A DNA stretch of 64,000 nt from Icerya purchasi (taxonomy: Eukaryota > Arthropoda > Insecta > Hemiptera > Monophlebidae): assembly GCA_039619475.1 (NCBI GenBank), contig CM077116.1, forward strand, positions 249,373,440-249,437,439, given 5' to 3'. A model generated the notes under the pieces. The model did no database searches. It saw only the letters and a program-made list of their open reading frames with translations, and was not told where the DNA came from. Positions within the stretch are counted from its first letter, which is position 1. The number at the start of each line of letters is the position of its first letter. This document shows positions 22,153 to 33,200 of this stretch, one piece after another. The position numbers were made by a program, and so were the translations under genes.

Positions 22153-25100
22153 TCATGCAATATACATATTTTTATCTAATATACACGCTCTTAGTTCGGC
22201 TAAAACATCATTAAACTTTTTACAGAATTTATTATACATAGAATTTCCATAAGCTATTGTATCTACATTATTACTACATATTATTCTTTTATCGTCATTA
22301 CCACTTAATACTACTTTATTATGTTCTAGGGTATACAGTATATGTTTATGACTTTGAATATTGTAATATGTCTTATAATTATCACATAATTTCCCACACA
22401 CACCATTCACACAATTATAATAATCTATGAAATTAAGTTCTTTCTTAATTATAGAAGATTGTACACCTTTACATTTTTTAATTTCTCTATCAATAATATT
22501 TATAGAATACATTTTTGGACGCAATCCAACAAATTCACTAATTGGAGTACTATTTAATTCATCCTTAAATACACCAAGCTTTTTTTTATTTTTTAGTGAA
22601 TAACATGGGTGACTTTTTGGATAATCACTTGTATCAAAATACTGAGCATTATCTTTAATATCTTTATAAAAATCAAGCGTTTTAAGTTCATAAATAAGTG
22701 AATCAGTATCACAGTATAAAAGATTAATATTCTTATACATTTTACTCATTATGTTGTAATGAAAATCAAACATTTTTAATTTGCTAATATCTAAAATAGA
22801 CATACCAATGTAAATAGGCTTATTAAATTTAATCGTTGAAGGATTTAAATGCACTGCAGCCAATAATGGTTGTTCACTAAATATTGTTCGATCCTTAAAA
22901 TTAATTTTTCCAACTAGTTTAGTAAATTTTACTTCGTTTATAATAAGCTGCATATTAATTCTATGCCTAACGTTTTCCATCATTTTACCAAAAACGCTGT
23001 TGTTCATAAGCTTCCAATAGTTCTTCTCAAACTCATTAGTAGCTTGTTGCCGCTGTAGAGTGTTTAAATCAATATAAGGCTTCAACCATGCTGACTGATT
23101 GAAACAAATGACTCGATGCACATGTTGTAGTTTTAGTCCTAATTCAATTGCCTGTTTAAGATTTCTGTAGTGAATAATATAATTGTACTTATTTTCTAAT
23201 GTATTAACTAATTTCACACATTTTCTAATTGATTTGGCTTCAGGGCATAGAGGTAAATCATTGTGTGCTAAATGTAAATCTACTGGATACTCCAAATCCA
23301 CATCGAGTACATAACCAATGGATCCATCATCAGCTATCTCCATAATATTTAATTCTATTATTTCTTTCTGACTAAGCCATCTGAAACCATTCATAGGAAG
23401 AGGTTCACTCATGGCCCAACCATAGAGGTTATTTGCATCCAAATATGCTATGAAAGTGTTATCTGTACCATTTCTTCCATCATTATCATCATTACTGTGA
23501 CTATTACTACAGCTGTTAGTGTATGAATTGTTCGCTCTGGCATAACGTTTCACACACTGACACATACCACCACGTATTCCAGCTTCAAAGAATAAAACCA
23601 TATCATAATCAGTTAGGAGCTCCAATTGAACCTTTGTCAACTTCAACATTGCTTGAAATGCCAATCCAGGAGCAGTAAAACTCCATGCAGGATCCAATTT
23701 GTAAATTTTATGGCAAACGCTTCTAAAGTTTTCAAAAACATCTGCTAATAGAAGCACATCTGTCTTTAGATATATATCACTATACTCCCCTAGTGTTTGA
23801 ACATTTAATGCATCCCACACATTTAATGCATGTGAGTAATCTTCTTCACTAATATTTGATTTTGTCAGGAAATTATAGAAATGCTCCTTTTCAGGCAAAC
23901 TTGTTTCTTCCAATTTTTCCAATGATGACACATATGAATAAGGGAAAACACCCTTTCTACGGAATAAAGGAAGTAAATCAGGCGATACAATGTTTCTAAT
24001 GGTATGATGAAGGGAACTATCGGGTAAATAACTAGCTAGCTTCTCAAGGCTTGATGCCATGAAACGGAATGTGTCAATGAATCGTATTTTCATTTTTTCT
24101 GAAATATGCTTTGAAAATGATATGTAGCGTTCTTCACTATTCGGTATCACCTCGATGTCCTGATCATCGTATGCCAAATCCTTGATAAATAAATGAGCGT
24201 CATATCCACTCAGATTATGAATAAATACAGGAACAAAGTTGGGAAGCTGGTATTCTAAATTACATTTTGAATGCGCTGCACCTCGAAATTTTCCGCTTAG
24301 ATGGTCATGATCTGCGACTTTATCATTATTTAGAGGTTCTTTACAAATGTGGCATAGCGATGAAGTATCATATTCTTCCAAATCCACAGGCGTCCACTGC
24401 AATGGAATGTTTTTCTGATAAATCTTTTCTATTTTTCGCACATCTTCTACTAACCAATCACAGAATATTTTAGTTGCATTATGGCCACGATACATTTTAG
24501 GCTCCAATGTAACATTAAAGCTGGAACTTTTTTCACATCTTGACACAATATAGTAGCAAAAGCTAAACGCTTCATGTTGCTGTATGGGGGTGGTACTACA
24601 TGTTTTTTCCGGCTTGTTTTGAATATCACAATATGAACCATCTTCCATGTGTTGCCGCTTACATGTCTGCATATTTCCATCCTGTTGCGGACTTTTTCGA
24701 CGCCTACCACCAATTTCTATACCATCATCACCATTATCACTAATAATTTCTCCATCATTAACATCATTATCACATGAGTCATCGTTTAGAGGCTTCAGGA
24801 TACACTCGATGTCAGCAAATATTACGAATGGTATAAATTCTTGCTGCTTATATTGTTGGAATTTCAATATTTTATTATTCTCCGTTGGCATAACAACTGT
24901 GGCAGGAGTATTGATGGAGCAATGTTGTATATGAGCCAGATACTTAGCATGGTCTTGAACATACCATAAGCAACGACGGCATATAAACATGCGATTATGA
25001 TTGTTGGTAATTTGACGTGATACTAGTTTACATAAGTTCTTTATCCAACAGTAATGTGATTTATCACCTTTGGTTATAAGCAGTAAATCAGTATGATCTT

Positions 25101-25860
25101 TTTGTTCAATCTTTGTGATTCGGAGGGGATATACATTATTTTTCTCATCCAAACCATATACATTAACAGATGTTTGGGGGTTATTCTTTTCAAATGTGGA
25201 CACATCGTCCAATGATGTAGGAAAAGATATACCACTCCAATTATATTTCTTTAACAATGATGTATTCCGCACATAATTGCTTGCATATTCTGGATGATTC
25301 ACCTTAATATATTTTGTCAACATTGAATATTTGAAACACATCTGATCATCGTTTTTCACATTAATAATAGCCTTTTTCGATGCAATACAGGATGGTAGTT
25401 GAATATACGATGATGCACGGCTTAGAACATTCCGATAGTTGAGACGAATTTCAAGATATTCGATTTTCTTTAATCTCCAACCAGATCCTGTTGCATGTTG
25501 AAGTCTATCAGCAAGACTAATAATTTTTCTGCAATCTTCCTTGTACCATGCAGAAATATCATCACCACGAATGAGTAACTGCGCATTGGTTGGGAAGTGA
25601 AATGGCATATCAATACAATTCACGAACCCAACTCCTCTGATGAATGAACATTGTAATGTTAGATTTACTTTTACTCCAACACCGATTCTTCTTTTAATTA
25701 TCTCGATCACTGTAGAAGTATTGTTAGACAAGTAATTTGCAATATCCATCTGACATTTATTATTGTTTATAATACGATATGTTGCAAAACGCTTGGAATA
25801 ACGCTTGCTGACATTTTGAATAGAAATATCATGTTGTACAGCTGCTGACGACATTTTCAT
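22153..25860 (-). CDS. polB: Family B DNA polymerase, protein-primed type (left copy)
   Basis: A single 1235-codon frame from the ATG at 25860; an in-frame upstream extension starts only at TTG (25878). The protein is identical to the right-arm copy. Numbered from the ATG: a C-x2-C...H-x3-C finger (about 294-314); exonuclease motifs FADIEC (D350, E352), HNLSGYD (D554) and Y697-xxx-D701; a treble-clef, endonuclease VII-like insert (CHIC at 503-506, DHDHLSGKFRG near 517-527, C533); polymerase motif A LDANNLYGWAM (D808), motif B NNSVFGKMMEN (about 953-963), motif C YCDTDS (1049-1054) and RPKMYS (1114-1119). An Asp/Asn/Ser-rich insert lies at about 360-430. The proofreading and polymerase catalytic residues are present, so it could be active, copying DNA from a protein primer in the nucleus. 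No terminal-protein gene is seen; in this family the primer domain may lie within the N-terminal region (inference). Confidence 0.95.
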   Translation of the reverse strand: MKMSSAAVQHDISIQNVSKRYSKRFATYRIINNNKCQMDIANYLSNNTSTVIEIIKRRIGVGVKVNLTLQCSFIRGVGFVNCIDMPFHFPTNAQLLIRGDDISAWYKEDCRKIISLADRLQHATGSGWRLKKIEYLEIRLNYRNVLSRASSYIQLPSCIASKKAIINVKNDDQMCFKYSMLTKYIKVNHPEYASNYVRNTSLLKKYNWSGISFPTSLDDVSTFEKNNPQTSVNVYGLDEKNNVYPLRITKIEQKDHTDLLLITKGDKSHYCWIKNLCKLVSRQITNNHNRMFICRRCLWYVQDHAKYLAHIQHCSINTPATVVMPTENNKILKFQQYKQQEFIPFVIFADIECILKPLNDDSCDNDVNDGEIISDNGDDGIEIGGRRRKSPQQDGNMQTCKRQHMEDGSYCDIQNKPEKTCSTTPIQQHEAFSFCYYIVSRCEKSSSFNVTLEPKMYRGHNATKIFCDWLVEDVRKIEKIYQKNIPLQWTPVDLEEYDTSSLCHICKEPLNNDKVADHDHLSGKFRGAAHSKCNLEYQLPNFVPVFIHNLSGYDAHLFIKDLAYDDQDIEVIPNSEERYISFSKHISEKMKIRFIDTFRFMASSLEKLASYLPDSSLHHTIRNIVSPDLLPLFRRKGVFPYSYVSSLEKLEETSLPEKEHFYNFLTKSNISEEDYSHALNVWDALNVQTLGEYSDIYLKTDVLLLADVFENFRSVCHKIYKLDPAWSFTAPGLAFQAMLKLTKVQLELLTDYDMVLFFEAGIRGGMCQCVKRYARANNSYTNSCSNSHSNDDNDGRNGTDNTFIAYLDANNLYGWAMSEPLPMNGFRWLSQKEIIELNIMEIADDGSIGYVLDVDLEYPVDLHLAHNDLPLCPEAKSIRKCVKLVNTLENKYNYIIHYRNLKQAIELGLKLQHVHRVICFNQSAWLKPYIDLNTLQRQQATNEFEKNYWKLMNNSVFGKMMENVRHRINMQLIINEVKFTKLVGKINFKDRTIFSEQPLLAAVHLNPSTIKFNKPIYIGMSILDISKLKMFDFHYNIMSKMYKNINLLYCDTDSLIYELKTLDFYKDIKDNAQYFDTSDYPKSHPCYSLKNKKKLGVFKDELNSTPISEFVGLRPKMYSINIIDREIKKCKGVQSSIIKKELNFIDYYNCVNGVCGKLCDNYKTYYNIQSHKHILYTLEHNKVVLSGNDDKRIICSNNVDTIAYGNSMYNKFCKKFNDVLAELRACILDKNMYIA

Positions 25861-25979
25861 AAATAATTTTAAATCCAATTACAAATTAAACACAAGACAA
25901 ACTTGAATGCAGGAGAAAACACGTCTGATCACTTCAATGGTCAGCACATAAATCAACAAATACCACCATTGACACATTG

Positions 25980-25986
25980 TTTTATA
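25980..25986 (-). promoter_or_regulatory. Candidate TATA box, left polymerase gene
   Basis: TATAAAA on the minus strand, about 120 bp upstream of the ATG, identical in position to 30172-30178. The two promoters face away from the loop. Confidence 0.4.
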
Positions 25987-26499
25987 CTAAATTAATACAA
26001 AGAGTTGATGCAAAATAACTAATATTAATTAAAATGAGTATAACTTAAGCATAGGAGAAAGACATCTATAATCACTTGTTCTGGCACAGTGGATGATGAT
26101 GATGATGATGCTGATGACGACGGTAATCTAGCACGTTCACCTTCATCTACCTTCACTTTTCCCTTCACCACTACCCCCATCCGCCATCGAGCAACATCGA
26201 TAGAAAATTCTAGAAAATGCTACCGCAATCTGTGTGTGCGCACACTCACGTCTCCGACTCCCGCTCTACATCAATGAACACAATGAGTACAAGCAGCTTG
26301 AGCGTACTATCCCCAGATAAAAAAACTGTTGCTGCTGTAGCTGGTGATGGAGGTGATGGTGTTGCTAGTGCTTGAGGAAGAGGAAAGGAGTTCTCAAATA
26401 CTAGTTGGAAAAAAAAAATTGCTTTACATTTTCTGTACGCACCCATGCATACATATTTGCTATTATTACACAGATCGCGTTAATTTTTTTTTAAATAAT

Positions 26500-27108
26500 T
26501 ATTTCCTCTAACGTGTATTGAAAATCAGGAACACCTCCTCGCTAATCGATTAAATAATAATAATCTACTAATAAATCGATTTTCATTATTATATTTATTA
26601 GAAATAATTAAATACTCGCTAATGTACCATGCTTCTTCCCTACACAATCCTACATAGATATTCGTCATTATTATTATCACACGATTCATGCTAAAATTTG
26701 AAAATTCGTTATTCCAAGGGGGAAAAGGGGTAAAATCTCCGGAAACTGCTTAAAACGTTCGAATTTCGATACTTAGAACCCAAATTTTAAAGGAATTTTT
26801 TCCAGCATGTTCCCTTCTTACACTTTATTTTTAAAAAAAAATTGTAAAATCGCGTAATATTACACTAGTATTAATACAGAAAGACGTGTGCGAGTGTACT
26901 GCAAGTCGTAATAAATCGAGAGGAACACGATTATGACGCAGTTATCAATGAAGCTGTGCGAATACTACCGATATTATTATTATTATTATACTTTGTTTTT
27001 ACTTTACACAACATAGTACACACGCACATTCCAGATCGCAATGAAAAGGAGGTTAGCGATGAACTTGTACGAATACTATCTACATTTGCTTTTACTTTAT
27101 GCAACATT

Positions 27109-27142
<34 letters not shown>

Positions 27143-27640
27143 GAAACTGCGATTAATAGGAGGTTAGCAGTGGACCTGTACGAATACTATCAACACTATT
27201 ATTATTACGCAATCGCATAAATCTTTTAAATTAGTTCCTCTAACGCGTATTGAAAATCAGGAACACCTCCTCGCTAATCAATTAAATAATAATAATCTAC
27301 TAATAAATCGATTTTCGTTATTATATTTATTAAAAATAATTAAATACTCGCGATGTACCGCGCTTTTTCCCTACACAATCTTACATAGATATTCGTTATT
27401 ATTACATGGTCCGCGTTAAAATTTGAAAATTCATTATTCTGGGGGATGGAAGGGGTAAAATCTCCAGAGACTGCTTAAAACGTTCGAATTTCGATACTTA
27501 GAACCCAAATTTTAAAGGAATTTTTTCTAACATGTTCCCGTCTTACACTTTATTTTTAAAAAATTTGTAAAAAGACGCGTGCGAGTGTACTGCAAGTTGT
27601 AATAAATCGAGAGGAATATGATTATGACGAGGTTATCAAT
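26500..27640 (+). repeat. Inner direct-repeat units, left arm
   Basis: Further copies of the same unit on the inner side of the polymerase gene, in the same orientation as 20278-21545, with conserved boxes at 26731-26790 and 27456-27515 (725 bp apart). The gene is therefore flanked by direct repeats within each arm. A (CA)n tract at about 27112-27140 generates a meaningless Thr/His open frame. Confidence 0.85.
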
Positions 27641-28034
27641 GATTCCAGTGCTCTGTTCTCATCTAATCTACAGAAAAAAAGAAAAAAGAAAATATAATAG
27701 GAAGGACTGTATGTGAAAATAGTGTCCAGCTCTAATGTCGTTACGTCTATGGTATAGCGATTGAGAATTCATAATTAACTCGATTGCAGTAAGAGTCGTT
27801 TTAAATTGATCTTCAATGAATTTCAGGAGGCAGCGAGTGAATGTTCTTTCCCAACATTAACAGCGGATTTATTAGTGGTGTTAAATCATTCAATTATTAT
27901 TGTATTTTACACTACTAATGGAACACATCGTAAATTTAAATCAATTAAAAATTTTAATAACAATAAGCAAAAATTTCGATCATACTTGTGTAGATCACCA
28001 GCTGACTGCTGCTTCTGCTCAGAATACATTTTTT

Positions 28035-28123
28035 CATTTCCCTACGATATCTCTCATATTACACTCGGAAATAATTTACAGCAGGAGTAATAATTTATTT
28101 TTATAAACTATATCGGAAAAAGA
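28035..28123. other. Loop of the giant palindrome (89 bp)
   Basis: The only stretch that is not symmetric. Exact pairing stops at 28034/28124. Just inside, TTTTTTCATTTCCCTACGATAT on the left still resembles the right side read in reverse complement (a T-run, TTTCC, GATAT), so about 20 bp more of decayed symmetry may exist. No gene. Confidence 0.8.
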
Positions 28124-28517
28124 AAAAAATGTATTCTGAGCAGAAGCAGCAGTCAGCTGGTGATCTACACAAGTATGATCGAAATTTTTGCTTATTGTTA
28201 TTAAAATTTTTAATTGATTTAAATTTACGATGTGTTCCATTAGTAGTGTAAAATACAATAATAATTGAATGATTTAACACCACTAATAAATCCGCTGTTA
28301 ATGTTGGGAAAGAACATTCACTCGCTGCCTCCTGAAATTCATTGAAGATCAATTTAAAACGACTCTTACTGCAATCGAGTTAATTATGAATTCTCAATCG
28401 CTATACCATAGACGTAACGACATTAGAGCTGGACACTATTTTCACATACAGTCCTTCCTATTATATTTTCTTTTTTCTTTTTTTCTGTAGATTAGATGAG
28501 AACAGAGCACTGGAATC

Positions 28518-29015
28518 ATTGATAACCTCGTCATAATCATATTCCTCTCGATTTATTACAACTTGCAGTACACTCGCACGCGTCTTTTTACAAATTTTTT
28601 AAAAATAAAGTGTAAGACGGGAACATGTTAGAAAAAATTCCTTTAAAATTTGGGTTCTAAGTATCGAAATTCGAACGTTTTAAGCAGTCTCTGGAGATTT
28701 TACCCCTTCCATCCCCCAGAATAATGAATTTTCAAATTTTAACGCGGACCATGTAATAATAACGAATATCTATGTAAGATTGTGTAGGGAAAAAGCGCGG
28801 TACATCGCGAGTATTTAATTATTTTTAATAAATATAATAACGAAAATCGATTTATTAGTAGATTATTATTATTTAATTGATTAGCGAGGAGGTGTTCCTG
28901 ATTTTCAATACGCGTTAGAGGAACTAATTTAAAAGATTTATGCGATTGCGTAATAATAATAGTGTTGATAGTATTCGTACAGGTCCACTGCTAACCTCCT
29001 ATTAATCGCAGTTTC

Positions 29016-29049
<34 letters not shown>

Positions 29050-29658
29050 AATGTTGCATAAAGTAAAAGCAAATGTAGATAGTATTCGTACAAGTTCATC
29101 GCTAACCTCCTTTTCATTGCGATCTGGAATGTGCGTGTGTACTATGTTGTGTAAAGTAAAAACAAAGTATAATAATAATAATAATATCGGTAGTATTCGC
29201 ACAGCTTCATTGATAACTGCGTCATAATCGTGTTCCTCTCGATTTATTACGACTTGCAGTACACTCGCACACGTCTTTCTGTATTAATACTAGTGTAATA
29301 TTACGCGATTTTACAATTTTTTTTTAAAAATAAAGTGTAAGAAGGGAACATGCTGGAAAAAATTCCTTTAAAATTTGGGTTCTAAGTATCGAAATTCGAA
29401 CGTTTTAAGCAGTTTCCGGAGATTTTACCCCTTTTCCCCCTTGGAATAACGAATTTTCAAATTTTAGCATGAATCGTGTGATAATAATAATGACGAATAT
29501 CTATGTAGGATTGTGTAGGGAAGAAGCATGGTACATTAGCGAGTATTTAATTATTTCTAATAAATATAATAATGAAAATCGATTTATTAGTAGATTATTA
29601 TTATTTAATCGATTAGCGAGGAGGTGTTCCTGATTTTCAATACACGTTAGAGGAAATA
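28518..29658 (-). repeat. Inner direct-repeat units, right arm
   Basis: Mirror of 26500-27640, with conserved boxes at 28643-28702 and 29368-29427. A (GT)n tract lies at about 29018-29046. Confidence 0.85.
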
Positions 29659-30171
29659 ATTATTTAAAAAAAAATTAACGCGATCTGTGTAATAATAGCA
29701 AATATGTATGCATGGGTGCGTACAGAAAATGTAAAGCAATTTTTTTTTTCCAACTAGTATTTGAGAACTCCTTTCCTCTTCCTCAAGCACTAGCAACACC
29801 ATCACCTCCATCACCAGCTACAGCAGCAACAGTTTTTTTATCTGGGGATAGTACGCTCAAGCTGCTTGTACTCATTGTGTTCATTGATGTAGAGCGGGAG
29901 TCGGAGACGTGAGTGTGCGCACACACAGATTGCGGTAGCATTTTCTAGAATTTTCTATCGATGTTGCTCGATGGCGGATGGGGGTAGTGGTGAAGGGAAA
30001 AGTGAAGGTAGATGAAGGTGAACGTGCTAGATTACCGTCGTCATCAGCATCATCATCATCATCATCCACTGTGCCAGAACAAGTGATTATAGATGTCTTT
30101 CTCCTATGCTTAAGTTATACTCATTTTAATTAATATTAGTTATTTTGCATCAACTCTTTGTATTAATTTAG

Positions 30172-30178
30172 TATAAAA
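30172..30178 (+). promoter_or_regulatory. Candidate TATA box, right polymerase gene
   Basis: TATAAAA 120 bp upstream of the ATG at 30298. No transcription start has been measured; the call rests on sequence and spacing only. Confidence 0.4.
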
Positions 30179-30297
30179 CAATGTGTCAATGGTGGTATTT
30201 GTTGATTTATGTGCTGACCATTGAAGTGATCAGACGTGTTTTCTCCTGCATTCAAGTTTGTCTTGTGTTTAATTTGTAATTGGATTTAAAATTATTT

Positions 30298-33200
30298 ATG
30301 AAAATGTCGTCAGCAGCTGTACAACATGATATTTCTATTCAAAATGTCAGCAAGCGTTATTCCAAGCGTTTTGCAACATATCGTATTATAAACAATAATA
30401 AATGTCAGATGGATATTGCAAATTACTTGTCTAACAATACTTCTACAGTGATCGAGATAATTAAAAGAAGAATCGGTGTTGGAGTAAAAGTAAATCTAAC
30501 ATTACAATGTTCATTCATCAGAGGAGTTGGGTTCGTGAATTGTATTGATATGCCATTTCACTTCCCAACCAATGCGCAGTTACTCATTCGTGGTGATGAT
30601 ATTTCTGCATGGTACAAGGAAGATTGCAGAAAAATTATTAGTCTTGCTGATAGACTTCAACATGCAACAGGATCTGGTTGGAGATTAAAGAAAATCGAAT
30701 ATCTTGAAATTCGTCTCAACTATCGGAATGTTCTAAGCCGTGCATCATCGTATATTCAACTACCATCCTGTATTGCATCGAAAAAGGCTATTATTAATGT
30801 GAAAAACGATGATCAGATGTGTTTCAAATATTCAATGTTGACAAAATATATTAAGGTGAATCATCCAGAATATGCAAGCAATTATGTGCGGAATACATCA
30901 TTGTTAAAGAAATATAATTGGAGTGGTATATCTTTTCCTACATCATTGGACGATGTGTCCACATTTGAAAAGAATAACCCCCAAACATCTGTTAATGTAT
31001 ATGGTTTGGATGAGAAAAATAATGTATATCCCCTCCGAATCACAAAGATTGAACAAAAAGATCATACTGATTTACTGCTTATAACCAAAGGTGATAAATC
31101 ACATTACTGTTGGATAAAGAACTTATGTAAACTAGTATCACGTCAAATTACCAACAATCATAATCGCATGTTTATATGCCGTCGTTGCTTATGGTATGTT
31201 CAAGACCATGCTAAGTATCTGGCTCATATACAACATTGCTCCATCAATACTCCTGCCACAGTTGTTATGCCAACGGAGAATAATAAAATATTGAAATTCC
31301 AACAATATAAGCAGCAAGAATTTATACCATTCGTAATATTTGCTGACATCGAGTGTATCCTGAAGCCTCTAAACGATGACTCATGTGATAATGATGTTAA
31401 TGATGGAGAAATTATTAGTGATAATGGTGATGATGGTATAGAAATTGGTGGTAGGCGTCGAAAAAGTCCGCAACAGGATGGAAATATGCAGACATGTAAG
31501 CGGCAACACATGGAAGATGGTTCATATTGTGATATTCAAAACAAGCCGGAAAAAACATGTAGTACCACCCCCATACAGCAACATGAAGCGTTTAGCTTTT
31601 GCTACTATATTGTGTCAAGATGTGAAAAAAGTTCCAGCTTTAATGTTACATTGGAGCCTAAAATGTATCGTGGCCATAATGCAACTAAAATATTCTGTGA
31701 TTGGTTAGTAGAAGATGTGCGAAAAATAGAAAAGATTTATCAGAAAAACATTCCATTGCAGTGGACGCCTGTGGATTTGGAAGAATATGATACTTCATCG
31801 CTATGCCACATTTGTAAAGAACCTCTAAATAATGATAAAGTCGCAGATCATGACCATCTAAGCGGAAAATTTCGAGGTGCAGCGCATTCAAAATGTAATT
31901 TAGAATACCAGCTTCCCAACTTTGTTCCTGTATTTATTCATAATCTGAGTGGATATGACGCTCATTTATTTATCAAGGATTTGGCATACGATGATCAGGA
32001 CATCGAGGTGATACCGAATAGTGAAGAACGCTACATATCATTTTCAAAGCATATTTCAGAAAAAATGAAAATACGATTCATTGACACATTCCGTTTCATG
32101 GCATCAAGCCTTGAGAAGCTAGCTAGTTATTTACCCGATAGTTCCCTTCATCATACCATTAGAAACATTGTATCGCCTGATTTACTTCCTTTATTCCGTA
32201 GAAAGGGTGTTTTCCCTTATTCATATGTGTCATCATTGGAAAAATTGGAAGAAACAAGTTTGCCTGAAAAGGAGCATTTCTATAATTTCCTGACAAAATC
32301 AAATATTAGTGAAGAAGATTACTCACATGCATTAAATGTGTGGGATGCATTAAATGTTCAAACACTAGGGGAGTATAGTGATATATATCTAAAGACAGAT
32401 GTGCTTCTATTAGCAGATGTTTTTGAAAACTTTAGAAGCGTTTGCCATAAAATTTACAAATTGGATCCTGCATGGAGTTTTACTGCTCCTGGATTGGCAT
32501 TTCAAGCAATGTTGAAGTTGACAAAGGTTCAATTGGAGCTCCTAACTGATTATGATATGGTTTTATTCTTTGAAGCTGGAATACGTGGTGGTATGTGTCA
32601 GTGTGTGAAACGTTATGCCAGAGCGAACAATTCATACACTAACAGCTGTAGTAATAGTCACAGTAATGATGATAATGATGGAAGAAATGGTACAGATAAC
32701 ACTTTCATAGCATATTTGGATGCAAATAACCTCTATGGTTGGGCCATGAGTGAACCTCTTCCTATGAATGGTTTCAGATGGCTTAGTCAGAAAGAAATAA
32801 TAGAATTAAATATTATGGAGATAGCTGATGATGGATCCATTGGTTATGTACTCGATGTGGATTTGGAGTATCCAGTAGATTTACATTTAGCACACAATGA
32901 TTTACCTCTATGCCCTGAAGCCAAATCAATTAGAAAATGTGTGAAATTAGTTAATACATTAGAAAATAAGTACAATTATATTATTCACTACAGAAATCTT
33001 AAACAGGCAATTGAATTAGGACTAAAACTACAACATGTGCATCGAGTCATTTGTTTCAATCAGTCAGCATGGTTGAAGCCTTATATTGATTTAAACACTC
33101 TACAGCGGCAACAAGCTACTAATGAGTTTGAGAAGAACTATTGGAAGCTTATGAACAACAGCGTTTTTGGTAAAATGATGGAAAACGTTAGGCATAGAAT

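Larger units (their letters stand above)
19942..28034 (+). repeat. Palindrome, left arm (8,093 bp)
   Basis: Order from the outside: unique terminal segment (19942-20277), direct-repeat units (20278-21545), 20 bp-period array (21699-21955), polymerase gene on the minus strand (22153-25860), promoter side (25861-26455), inner direct-repeat units (about 26500-27640), unique junction segment (27641-28034). Very few differences from the right arm were seen; one is a T/C change near 20572. Confidence 0.9.

Noticed and set aside
25861..25878. Extension of the polymerase to a TTG start (also 30280-30297 in the right arm)
   Set aside because: A TTG start is unlikely in animal nuclear genes; an in-frame ATG follows six codons later.
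26089..26277. Asp-rich frame near the polymerase promoter (mirror 29881-30069)
   Set aside because: It starts in a (GAT)n tract, has no convincing continuation, and runs antisense in the promoter region of the polymerase.
27806..28352. Frames of 83-94 codons running across or up to the loop
   Set aside because: They have no recognisable motif, and their ends change as they cross the asymmetric loop, so they look like chance frames.
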